Source: a bacterium UBP1_UBA4783 (lineage in GTDB: Bacteria > Krumholzibacteriota > Krumholzibacteriia > Krumholzibacteriales > Krumholzibacteriaceae). From it: a stretch of DNA of 39,107 bases. Positions 7,669-14,260 of this stretch are shown here, piece after piece (position 1 is the first letter of the stretch; each line of letters starts with the position of its first letter). Both the position numbers and the translations under genes were made by a program. The stretch is from assembly GCA_002403075.1 (NCBI GenBank), contig DHHB01000051.1, positions 776-39,882 of the forward strand, read 5' to 3'. Below the pieces are notes generated by a model that saw only the letters and a list, made by a program, of their open reading frames with translations, had not been told where the DNA came from and searched no databases.

Positions 7669-9897
7669 TCAGGGCTTTTTCCCGAGGAAAAGATAGTAGT
7701 TGCCGCGGTCTCCTTCCGAAAGCCCGTACGCGATGAAGACGGGTCCCAGGATGGTGTCCATCCCCGCGAACAGGCTGCCCGAGGCGAGGCAGTTCTCGAG
7801 CTTCATTTCGTTTCTGCTCTCGAACGTGTTTCCGAATTCGGCGCTGGCGCCGGCGTAGAGCGAGAACACGCTGAAATTCCCCATGCGCCGGTACAGGAGA
7901 AGGGAGAGGAGCGCCTTGTGTTGGCCGCGGAGCTCCTCTTGCTCGAGCCCCGATAGACGCGTGAAGCCGCCCAGCCGAAAGAGGCTTCGATACGGGGCGT
8001 CGCTCTCCCGGGTCACGCCGATCGATCCGCCGAGGAGCCACGTCCAGCGGCCGGCCGATACGGCGTACGATCCGTCGAAGATTCCCTGCTCGTACTCGGC
8101 GTCCGAGCCGAGGCCCGCGAGGGCCGCGGAGTACCGGATGAGCGCCGCGCCGCCCGAGCGGGGGAAATGGGCGTTGTCCTGCTCGTCGACGTGGAGCTGC
8201 GCGAAGGCCTCGCCCGCGTCGAAACGGACCGCGGGGACGTCGGGATCGCCGACCTGCGTCTTGATTTCGCCCGCTTCGCGCGCGACGCCGAAGCGGAGCT
8301 CCCCCCACGTTCCGAGCTCGCGCCCGGCGGCGAGCTCGATGCCGTACCGCAGCGTCCCGAGCTCCGCGACCTTGCGCCCGTCTCCGTCGAAAACGTTGTC
8401 GGAACGTTCCATGATCGACGCCTTCGCGTGCACGAAGGCGCGCAGCTTTCGATCGAGGGGCTGGTGGAACTCGGTGAACAGGCCGGGCTCCCGGCCGATT
8501 TGCACGCCGGTCCGCCATTCGCCGTTCAGGCGATCGACGGCCGTGCGCGTGTAGGCGGCTGCGAGGTTGAAGTTCGGTCCTTCGAAGTCCTCGAAGACGG
8601 CGGCGCCGGACTGCAGGTAGTTGGGCCCCCACGAGCGATCGCGGGCGGTGACCGTGAGCACGACGCGACCCCGCTCGTCGCCGACGTCGTAGTAGACCGA
8701 TTCGAAGAGCTCGAGCCCGAAGATCTGCCCGATGTCGTTTTCGAGCCTGTCGACGTCGAGCGGCTCGCCGGCCGGCACGCGGAGGCGCGAGGATATGACG
8801 CCGTCGGCGAGACGGGAACGATTGACGACCCGCACGGCGTCGATAACGGGGCGATCGCGTCCGAGCGAGCGCCGCGCCTCGTACGCCGCGTATTCCTCCG
8901 ACGAAACCGAGAGCGCCGAGAGCGCTTTCTCCGCGGCCGCCGCGGCGGCGAGGCCCGCGGGTATCGCCTCGGCGGCCCGATCGAACGAAGCCGTCGTGAT
9001 GTCGCCGAGCTCCGGCCGAATGAATACGTCGGCCGTCCCGAGGGAGGCGATCTGTCTGTCGGTGTCGCGCCGCGTCATGATGGTGACGAGCTGATCCGTG
9101 ATGGCGAGGACCGACCGCAGCTCGCCGCGCTCCGCCAGCGGCGTGCTGATGTCGACGGCGATCACGACGTCCGCCCCCATGCCCCTCGCGACCTCGATCG
9201 GCAGGTTGCTGCTGATCCCGCCGTCCGTGAGCAGACGGCCCTCGAGCTCGCGGGGCGCGAAGACGACGGGGATGGACATGCTCGCCCGAATGGCGAGCGC
9301 GAGGTCCCCCTCGCCGATGACGACCGCCTCGCCCGTCGCGAGATCGGCGGCCACGGCGCGGAAGGGGATCGGGAGGTCGTCGAAATCCCGGATCCGGAAC
9401 GCGTGCAGCGTATGCCGCTTGAGGAGGAGGTCGATCTTCTGGCCGTCAATGATCCCCGGGGGAAATTGGAGACCGGAACCCGTTAGGCCCGGCTTGCTCT
9501 TGACGAGATAGAGATCGTCGTCGCGTTTGCGGCGGAACGACCGGTCGCGGCGGGGGATGTTGTCGGAGAAGGCATCCATCCAATCGATCCGCGAGATCAG
9601 ATCCTCGAGCTCCGCCGGCGACATGCCCGCGGCGTAGAGGCCGCCGACGATGGCGCCCATGCTGGTCCCCGCGATGTAGTCGATCGGTATCCTTTTCTCC
9701 CGCAGCACCTTGAGGACGCCGATGTGGGCCGCTCCACGCGCGCCTCCGCCGCTCAGGGCGAGACCGATCCGGGGACGCCGCGCGTCCTGATCGGCGCTCT
9801 CTCCGGCGCGGAGCGGGGCCGCGGGCTGGAGGAGGATAGCCGCGAGGATCGCAATCGCCGCCGCTCGCGCGGGATTCGATGCGATCGCCTTGCGCAT
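7669..9897 (-). CDS. Patatin-like phospholipase with C-terminal outer-membrane barrel (PlpD/type Vd-like)
   Basis: A 742-residue protein with the chosen start ATG 9897 (GGAG seven bases upstream, ideal signal peptide AAAIAILAAILLQPAAPLRA); ATGs at 9921 and 9948 would only lengthen the n-region. The patatin domain (about 40-330) shows the oxyanion-hole motif SGGGARGAAHIG, the nucleophile elbow GTSMG (Ser79) and the DGG of the Ser-Asp dyad (Asp225). A POTRA-like stretch (about 350-430) leads into a barrel with many alternating strands in the final about 300 residues. This is the architecture of PlpD-type autotransporters and their homologues, which display a lipase at the outer membrane. Expected activity is phospholipase A or lysophospholipase; substrate and release are unknown. 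Confidence 0.9.
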   Translation of the reverse strand: MRKAIASNPARAAAIAILAAILLQPAAPLRAGESADQDARRPRIGLALSGGGARGAAHIGVLKVLREKRIPIDYIAGTSMGAIVGGLYAAGMSPAELEDLISRIDWMDAFSDNIPRRDRSFRRKRDDDLYLVKSKPGLTGSGLQFPPGIIDGQKIDLLLKRHTLHAFRIRDFDDLPIPFRAVAADLATGEAVVIGEGDLALAIRASMSIPVVFAPRELEGRLLTDGGISSNLPIEVARGMGADVVIAVDISTPLAERGELRSVLAITDQLVTIMTRRDTDRQIASLGTADVFIRPELGDITTASFDRAAEAIPAGLAAAAAAEKALSALSVSSEEYAAYEARRSLGRDRPVIDAVRVVNRSRLADGVISSRLRVPAGEPLDVDRLENDIGQIFGLELFESVYYDVGDERGRVVLTVTARDRSWGPNYLQSGAAVFEDFEGPNFNLAAAYTRTAVDRLNGEWRTGVQIGREPGLFTEFHQPLDRKLRAFVHAKASIMERSDNVFDGDGRKVAELGTLRYGIELAAGRELGTWGELRFGVAREAGEIKTQVGDPDVPAVRFDAGEAFAQLHVDEQDNAHFPRSGGAALIRYSAALAGLGSDAEYEQGIFDGSYAVSAGRWTWLLGGSIGVTRESDAPYRSLFRLGGFTRLSGLEQEELRGQHKALLSLLLYRRMGNFSVFSLYAGASAEFGNTFESRNEMKLENCLASGSLFAGMDTILGPVFIAYGLSEGDRGNYYLFLGKKP

Positions 9898-10032
9898 TGA
9901 CGCGCTCCGTTTCCGTGGCATAGACTCTTCGAAAATAAATCCTCTCATCTTCTAGCAGGATATGCCGGCGACCGCAACTGCATTCCTGCGCCGGGCCGGG
10001 ATTTCGGGATTCGGAAGAAAGGAAGAACGAGC

Positions 10033-10746
10033 GTGAAGACAGCGTTGCGGAACTGCCTCGTCGCGCTTCTCGCCGGCGGCATGAGCCTCGGGCCGCTCGC
10101 GTCCGTCGGACGCGCGGCCGAGCCGGGCGCGCCGAAGGAGCGCTGGGCCGTCGCCCGCCTGCAGGGGATGCTGACCGTCCCGCTCGGCGGCAACAGCGTC
10201 AAGGGATGGAACGACTGCAACTCGGGCTGGTTCGACTATCTCGATTTCTACAGCGAGATCGGCGTCAACTCGTCCGCGGGCGTGCTGGCGAGCTTCGAAT
10301 ACGTCGTGGCCCGCCGGTACGGATTCGAGGTCGGATTCGTCTACTGGCACGACATCGTCGATCTCGCGTTCGAAACGGAGGGGTTCACGGTCGAGGGAAG
10401 CCCCAACTTCATCATGCCGACTCTCGGCGTGAATTATCATTTCCGCACGGACGAGACGAAGGACATCTACGCGGGGGCGCTCTGCGCGCTCGGCGTCGTC
10501 GCAACGGGATTCTTCACCGACATCGAGGTGAGCAAGGACGTGGCGTTGGGGCTCAACGCCGGCGCCGATTTCCGCGTCAGGGGCGCCTGGTATCTCGGCG
10601 GCAGCGTCAAGTACGTCGATTTCGGCGAGATCAATTTCTCCGTCCTGCCTCCGGGGATGGAAGGATTCATCTGCGACAACGGCATCTTCGGCCTCGGGCG
10701 CATGAACGTCGTCACGGCGACCTGCGGCGCCGGCTACAGATTCTAG
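10033..10746 (+). CDS. Outer-membrane beta-barrel protein
   Basis: A 237-residue protein beginning at GTG 10033 behind AAAGGAAG. A signal peptide (LRNCLVALLAGGMSLGPLASVGRAA) precedes alternating polar/hydrophobic strands (YGFEVGFVYWHDI, IMPTLGVNYHF, GLNAGADFRVRGAWYLGGSVKYVDF) and a terminal aromatic residue (GAGYRF), which is the usual end of an outer-membrane barrel. It resembles small OmpW/OmpA-like eight-strand barrels by size and layout, with no specific subfamily recognised. It is transcribed away from the patatin gene and is followed 51 bases later by another barrel gene. Confidence 0.7.
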   Translation: MKTALRNCLVALLAGGMSLGPLASVGRAAEPGAPKERWAVARLQGMLTVPLGGNSVKGWNDCNSGWFDYLDFYSEIGVNSSAGVLASFEYVVARRYGFEVGFVYWHDIVDLAFETEGFTVEGSPNFIMPTLGVNYHFRTDETKDIYAGALCALGVVATGFFTDIEVSKDVALGLNAGADFRVRGAWYLGGSVKYVDFGEINFSVLPPGMEGFICDNGIFGLGRMNVVTATCGAGYRF

Positions 10747-10762
10747 GGGCCCGTTGAAAAAG

Positions 10763-10784
10763 CGCGCCGCAAGCGGGCGGCGCG
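10763..10784 (+). other. Intergenic hairpin between two barrel genes
   Basis: CGCGCCGC (10763-10770) and GCGGCGCG (10777-10784) form a perfect 8-bp stem with a 6-base loop directly ahead of the AGGGAGGA ribosome site of the next gene. There is no T-run, so it is more likely an mRNA-stability or translation-modulating stem than a terminator. Confidence 0.4.
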
Positions 10785-10797
10785 AGGGAGGACCGTC

Positions 10798-11463
10798 ATG
10801 AAGCTCTGTTCTCTGTTCGTCGCGGCGTTCATGCTCGCGGCTACGGGCGGCGGCGCGCTCGGCGGCGAGATCTCGTTCGGCGCGAAGGCCGGATTCGCGG
10901 TGTCGAATATCACGGAGACGCCGGAGGAGTGGGAGGACGACACGTCGTTCAGAGCGGGCTTCGCCGGAGGCGCGTTCCTGAACTACGCGGTAACCCCCGC
11001 CTTCAGCCTCCAGCCCGAGCTGCTCTACGTTTCGCGGGGCGTGAAAAGCACTCTCTACGACGACCTCGTCCTCGTCGAGCTCGAGGCGAGCTTCGATTAC
11101 GTCGAGCTGCCCGTGCTCGCGAAGTACTCCTTTCTTCAGGGAAAGGACTTTCGCCCCTGCGTGTACGCTGGCCCGTGCGTGGCGTTCGCCGTCGGGTCGG
11201 AGCTCGAGGTATCCGCGCTCCTGTTCTCGGCGGGCGTCGATTTTTCCTCGCTGACGCACACGACGGATTTCGCCGCCGTGGCGGGAGCGGGGTTCGACTA
11301 CGAGATGGGCGGAGGGACGCTCACCTTCGACGCGCGGTTTCAGCGCGGGTTCACGAACGTCATATTGACGGGGGATTTCGAGATCGACGGCTCGACGCAA
11401 ACGATCAGCGGCGACGATTTCAAGAACTACGGGTTCGTCTTCATGCTCGGGTATCTGTTCTAG
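10798..11463 (+). CDS. Porin-family outer-membrane beta-barrel protein
   Basis: A 221-residue protein; ATG 10798 follows GGGAGGA. A signal peptide (LFVAAFMLAATGGGALGG) leads into FGAKAGFAVSNI, a typical first strand of the porin family / PorT-like (OMP_b-brl_2) eight-strand barrels. Later hallmarks are FSLQPELLYVSRGVK, YVELPVLAKYSF and the terminal GYLF with a final phenylalanine. Probably a structural or adhesion barrel in the outer membrane. It appears to form a two-gene unit with the preceding barrel and converges on the BamA-type barrel gene 45 bases away. Confidence 0.75.
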   Translation: MKLCSLFVAAFMLAATGGGALGGEISFGAKAGFAVSNITETPEEWEDDTSFRAGFAGGAFLNYAVTPAFSLQPELLYVSRGVKSTLYDDLVLVELEASFDYVELPVLAKYSFLQGKDFRPCVYAGPCVAFAVGSELEVSALLFSAGVDFSSLTHTTDFAAVAGAGFDYEMGGGTLTFDARFQRGFTNVILTGDFEIDGSTQTISGDDFKNYGFVFMLGYLF

Positions 11464-11508
11464 CGGCCCGTCTCGGCCGCGCGCGGAGGCGCCCCGCGCC
11501 CGTTCTCG

Positions 11509-12627
11509 TCAGAAGGCTTCGAGCACCATCGCATAGACGCCGGCGCTTCCGTCGCGCCCGAAGCCGGCGTCGAGCCTCGCGTGTATCCGCTCCCGCGTGT
11601 CGAAGAGGAATCGAACGCCGCAACCGAAGCCGTATTTGACGCGGTCGAGCCGGAATCCGTCGAGGGTGGGGGCGACGTCGCCGGCGCCGGCGAACACTAC
11701 CCCGCCGAAGCGCCACCGGACGGGAAAACGGTACTCGGCCTGCGCGGTGAGCATGTGCCTGTCGCGGTAGCGCCCGAGATGGTACCCGCGCATCGCGTAG
11801 GAGCCGCCTATGAGGCTCAACATCTGAAAGGGAGGCTCTCCCGTGACGAAGGTGTCGAAGGTCTGAAAGGCGACGACGTGAGAGCCGAACACGCGGCGAT
11901 ACCAGCGCAGGTCGACGCTCAGCACCTCGAACGTGAAATCCCCTCCGAGATCGCTCCCGAAGAAGACGGCGTAGCACTGATTGAAGAATCCGGTGGACGG
12001 CTGGTACACGTGATCCCGCGTGTCGTAGCTCGCGATGACGCCGAGCCCCGATACGGCTCCGCCTCGGCTGCCGGGCAGCGTCCCGGACGAGAGCATGCCG
12101 CCGGGCGATGTTTCCCCGATGCTCAGGTATCGGTACTCCTGGCGCACGCCGGCATAGAGCCCGGGCAGCACGCGTTTTTGCGCGTTCGTGTACGATTCGA
12201 AATCGTTCGATTCGTACTCTTCCTCCGCTTCGTCGGGCGTATCTCCCCCGATCCCCCAGAATCTGTCCGGATATCGGTAAAAGCCGTAGTAGCCGCTGAA
12301 GAACCAGCGCTCGCGAAGAAGGTACACCTCAGGCTTCGCCGCGAGGATGACCTGATGCAGCTGGGTATAGGTGAGCGCTACCCGGACGTTCGACGGACGT
12401 TCGGCGGAAGGGGCGCCCGCGAAACGGAACGAGTAGACGCTTCCGCCTCCGAATGCGAGCTTGGTCTCGGGCGTGTAGTAGACGTACGGGAGCGCGACGA
12501 AGCTGCTGCTTCGCTCGCGCAGGGAGTCCGGACACTCCTCGCCGGCCGCGGCCGGTCCTCCGCGGACGAGGCCGCAGATGAGCGGAGCGAGCAGAGCGAA
12601 TAGCCGGGCGCCGCGTTTCGATCTCAT
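11509..12627 (-). CDS. BamA/TamA-family outer-membrane barrel without POTRA domains
   Basis: A 372-residue protein starting at ATG 12627, which gives a clean signal peptide (ARLFALLAPLICGLVRGGPAAAG); an upstream ATG at 12672 adds an implausible leader. After the signal the chain goes directly into a 16-strand-type barrel: VALPYVYYTPETKLAFGGG, FWGIGGDTPDE, SYDTRDHVYQPSTGFF and late RGYHLGRYRDRHMLTAQAEYRFP, which matches the VRGY-like loop-6 and substrate strands of the bacterial surface antigen (D15) fold. The C-terminus ends in phenylalanine. With no POTRA domains it is unlikely to be the essential BamA; a lone surface-antigen barrel with an undefined secretion or lipid role is the best reading. 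Confidence 0.8.
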   Translation of the reverse strand: MRSKRGARLFALLAPLICGLVRGGPAAAGEECPDSLRERSSSFVALPYVYYTPETKLAFGGGSVYSFRFAGAPSAERPSNVRVALTYTQLHQVILAAKPEVYLLRERWFFSGYYGFYRYPDRFWGIGGDTPDEAEEEYESNDFESYTNAQKRVLPGLYAGVRQEYRYLSIGETSPGGMLSSGTLPGSRGGAVSGLGVIASYDTRDHVYQPSTGFFNQCYAVFFGSDLGGDFTFEVLSVDLRWYRRVFGSHVVAFQTFDTFVTGEPPFQMLSLIGGSYAMRGYHLGRYRDRHMLTAQAEYRFPVRWRFGGVVFAGAGDVAPTLDGFRLDRVKYGFGCGVRFLFDTRERIHARLDAGFGRDGSAGVYAMVLEAF

Positions 12628-12717
12628 CGATCCAATACGGTACCACAGAATCGCCGGCTCCGGCTGATACAAAAGCCCCGCTCCGCGGCCGAGGCGATAG
12701 ATTTCCGGAAACTAATC

Positions 12718-12746
12718 TTGACAAATATGTGTATACCAAATATACT
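12718..12746 (+). promoter_or_regulatory. Near-consensus sigma-70 promoter of the GntR gene
   Basis: TTGACA (12718-12723), a 17-base spacer and TATACT (12741-12746) form one of the best promoters in the window. The predicted transcript begins near 12753, leaving no room for a ribosome site ahead of the ATG at 12760 and supporting a start further downstream. Confidence 0.8.
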
Positions 12747-12756
12747 GTGTATATAC
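12731..12756 (+). promoter_or_regulatory. Probable GntR operator overlapping the promoter
   Basis: GTATA-N5-TATAC (12731-12745) is an inverted repeat lying across the spacer and -10, and the self-complementary GTATATAC (12749-12756) sits at the transcription start. Symmetric AT-rich sites over the promoter of a GntR gene suggest autorepression. This is inference from position and symmetry. Confidence 0.5.
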
Positions 12757-12783
12757 GATATGTACAGTAGAGAGGAGCGTAAA

Positions 12784-13164
12784 CTGTTCATCGTTATTTC
12801 GGCAGCGAACCCCGATCCGATGTACAAACAGGTCACGGATCAGATAAAAGACGCGATCGCAACGGGTTCGCTCGCGCCGGAAGCGAAGCTTCCATCGATA
12901 CGAGAGATGGCCGCTGAGCTCGGCATAAGTCCGATAACGATCAAACGGGCCTACAGCGATCTCGAATCGGAGGGATTCGTCGTGACGCGCGCCGGGCTCG
13001 GCTCCTTCGTGGCCGGAATGAACAGGGAGAGGCTGCGGGAGGCAAAGACGGCGGAGATCCGCGAGGAGCTCCGGAGAATCGCGAGAGCCGCGGCGGCGTT
13101 CGGCGTCCCGATCGCGGAGATCGAGGCGATGGTCAAGGAGATGAAAGAGGAACGCCATGAATGA
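12784..13164 (+). CDS. GntR-family transcriptional regulator, YtrA type
   Basis: About 126 residues if translation begins at CTG 12784, which lies six bases after AGAGGAG and places the first residues (FIVISAANPDPMYKQV) where YtrA-family proteins normally begin. The in-frame ATG at 12760 has no ribosome site and lies only a few bases from the predicted transcription start. The winged-helix domain shows the family signature: QIKDAIATGSL, LPSIREMAAELGISPITIKRAY, LESEGFVVTRAGLGSFVA. The short C-terminal helical tail, about 50 residues with no ligand domain, is typical of YtrA regulators, which usually repress an adjacent ABC exporter. Its stop overlaps the start of an 11-codon frame. Confidence 0.9.
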   Translation: MFIVISAANPDPMYKQVTDQIKDAIATGSLAPEAKLPSIREMAAELGISPITIKRAYSDLESEGFVVTRAGLGSFVAGMNRERLREAKTAEIREELRRIARAAAAFGVPIAEIEAMVKEMKEERHE

Positions 13165-13192
13165 CCTTCTCGAGCTGCGCGATGACGCGTAG
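13157..13192 (+). pseudogene. Eleven-codon remnant or leader (MNDLLELRDDA) where an ABC ATPase is expected
   Basis: ATG 13157 overlaps the GntR stop and begins a frame of only 11 codons ending at TAG 13190-13192. LLELRD is how many ABC ATPases begin (xLLELRxVTKxYG), and in YtrA-type operons the ATPase gene normally follows the regulator at exactly this point. No Walker A, signature or Walker B motif occurs downstream in any frame before the next gene. A deletion remnant is the favoured reading; a chance short frame or leader peptide cannot be excluded. Confidence 0.35.
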
Positions 13193-13226
13193 AGACGAAC
13201 GAACGGCACGGGGAACGGAGGAACGG

Positions 13227-13877
13227 ATGATTCAGTTCGACGACCGGAGAGAGCGCGAGCAGCGTGCGTCGTTGTGTTTCGAGGACGGGCTCCTCGACGT
13301 CGGACTAGGCGTGGGGCTTCTCATTCTGGGCTTCTTCACGATGCTCGGTCTCGGCGTCGTCGCCGGAGCGTACCTCGCCATGCTCTTTCCGATCGTGAAC
13401 GCCCTCAAGCGGATCGTCACCATGCCGCGCATGCATCATCTCGATTTCGTTCCTGATCCTGACGCGCGCGGACGCGTGCGGCGCGTCCGCGCGGTCCTCT
13501 CGATAGCGATGGGAATACTCGTCGCGCTCGGCGCGCTCGCGCTCTTCACCTCCCTGATGATGCCGGCCTCCGTCTCTACGTGGCTCCGGGAGAACGCGAT
13601 CGCCGTGTTCGGCCTGCTCCTCGCCGCCCTCTTCGCGCTCCTCGGCTGGGGAGCGGCGGCCCGGCGCCTGCGCGGATACGCCGTCATTACGATGATCGCC
13701 CTCGTCGTCGGTCACTGGTTCGATATGCGCCCCGCGTGGTTCTTCGTTCTTCTCGGGGCGGTGATCGCCGCGACCGGCGCTGCGGTATTCGGGCGGTTCG
13801 TGCAGGGGTACCCGCGGCTCAACGGCCGGCTCGTGCGCGAGAGGAGCTACCGTCTCATCCCCGGGAGGATGGAATGA
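13227..13877 (+). CDS. Multi-pass membrane protein of unknown function in the GntR operon
   Basis: A 216-residue protein; ATG 13227 follows GGAGG at five bases, better than the upstream ATG at 13161. A short charged N-terminus (IQFDDRREREQRASLCFEDG) is followed by about six predicted membrane segments (LLDVGLGVGLLILGFF, GVVAGAYLAMLFPIV, LSIAMGILVALGALALF, AVFGLLLAALFALLGW, VITMIALVVGHWF, WFFVLLGAVIAATGAA). No catalytic motif was recognised. Its stop overlaps the start of the short ABC-2-like permease, and the two lie in one transcription unit with the GntR gene, so an export or envelope-stress role under GntR control is inferred. Confidence 0.65.
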   Translation: MIQFDDRREREQRASLCFEDGLLDVGLGVGLLILGFFTMLGLGVVAGAYLAMLFPIVNALKRIVTMPRMHHLDFVPDPDARGRVRRVRAVLSIAMGILVALGALALFTSLMMPASVSTWLRENAIAVFGLLLAALFALLGWGAAARRLRGYAVITMIALVVGHWFDMRPAWFFVLLGAVIAATGAAVFGRFVQGYPRLNGRLVRERSYRLIPGRME

Positions 13878-14260
13878 TGATGGGGATCGTTCGAAAGGAC
13901 GCGGGAGTCTACGCCCTGATGCTGCTGCTGGTCGTGCCGGGATCGTGGCTCTATATCCTCGCCACCCGCGACACGCTCGATTTCGGCGTCGTTTTCGTCG
14001 TCGGGGCGTTCGCCTTTCTCACGCTCATGACGCCCGTGCTGCACAACGAAATCGGCGAGTCGCGAAACGGCGGCTACGTCTTTCTCGCGACCCTGCCGAT
14101 CGGACGGGGCGAGATCGTGCGCGGAAAGTTCGCGATGCCGCTCGCGGCGTCGTGCGTCTATGCGCTCCTATCACTCGTCTTCTTTGCGCGGTTCGAGGCC
14201 GCCGGGGGCGCACTCGCCTTCGCGCGGGCGGCCGCGAGAACGAAGGAGATTGCTCGATGA
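13874..14260 (+). CDS. Short ABC-2-type permease-like protein
   Basis: A 128-residue protein beginning at ATG 13874 (GGGAGG five bases upstream; ATGA overlap with the previous stop). The N-terminus (MGIVRKDAGVYALMLLLVVPGSWL) and the cytoplasmic-loop motif (NGGYVFLATLPIGRGEIVRGKF) closely resemble ABC-2 permeases, in which LPxxRxEIVxGK lies between membrane helices. Normal ABC-2 permeases of this class have about 200-250 residues and six helices; here the chain stops after the third or fourth, in a soluble tail (ARAAARTKEIAR). It is therefore probably truncated or half-sized. No ATPase partner is encoded nearby. The stop overlaps the start of the C69 peptidase gene. Confidence 0.6.
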   Translation: MMMGIVRKDAGVYALMLLLVVPGSWLYILATRDTLDFGVVFVVGAFAFLTLMTPVLHNEIGESRNGGYVFLATLPIGRGEIVRGKFAMPLAASCVYALLSLVFFARFEAAGGALAFARAAARTKEIAR

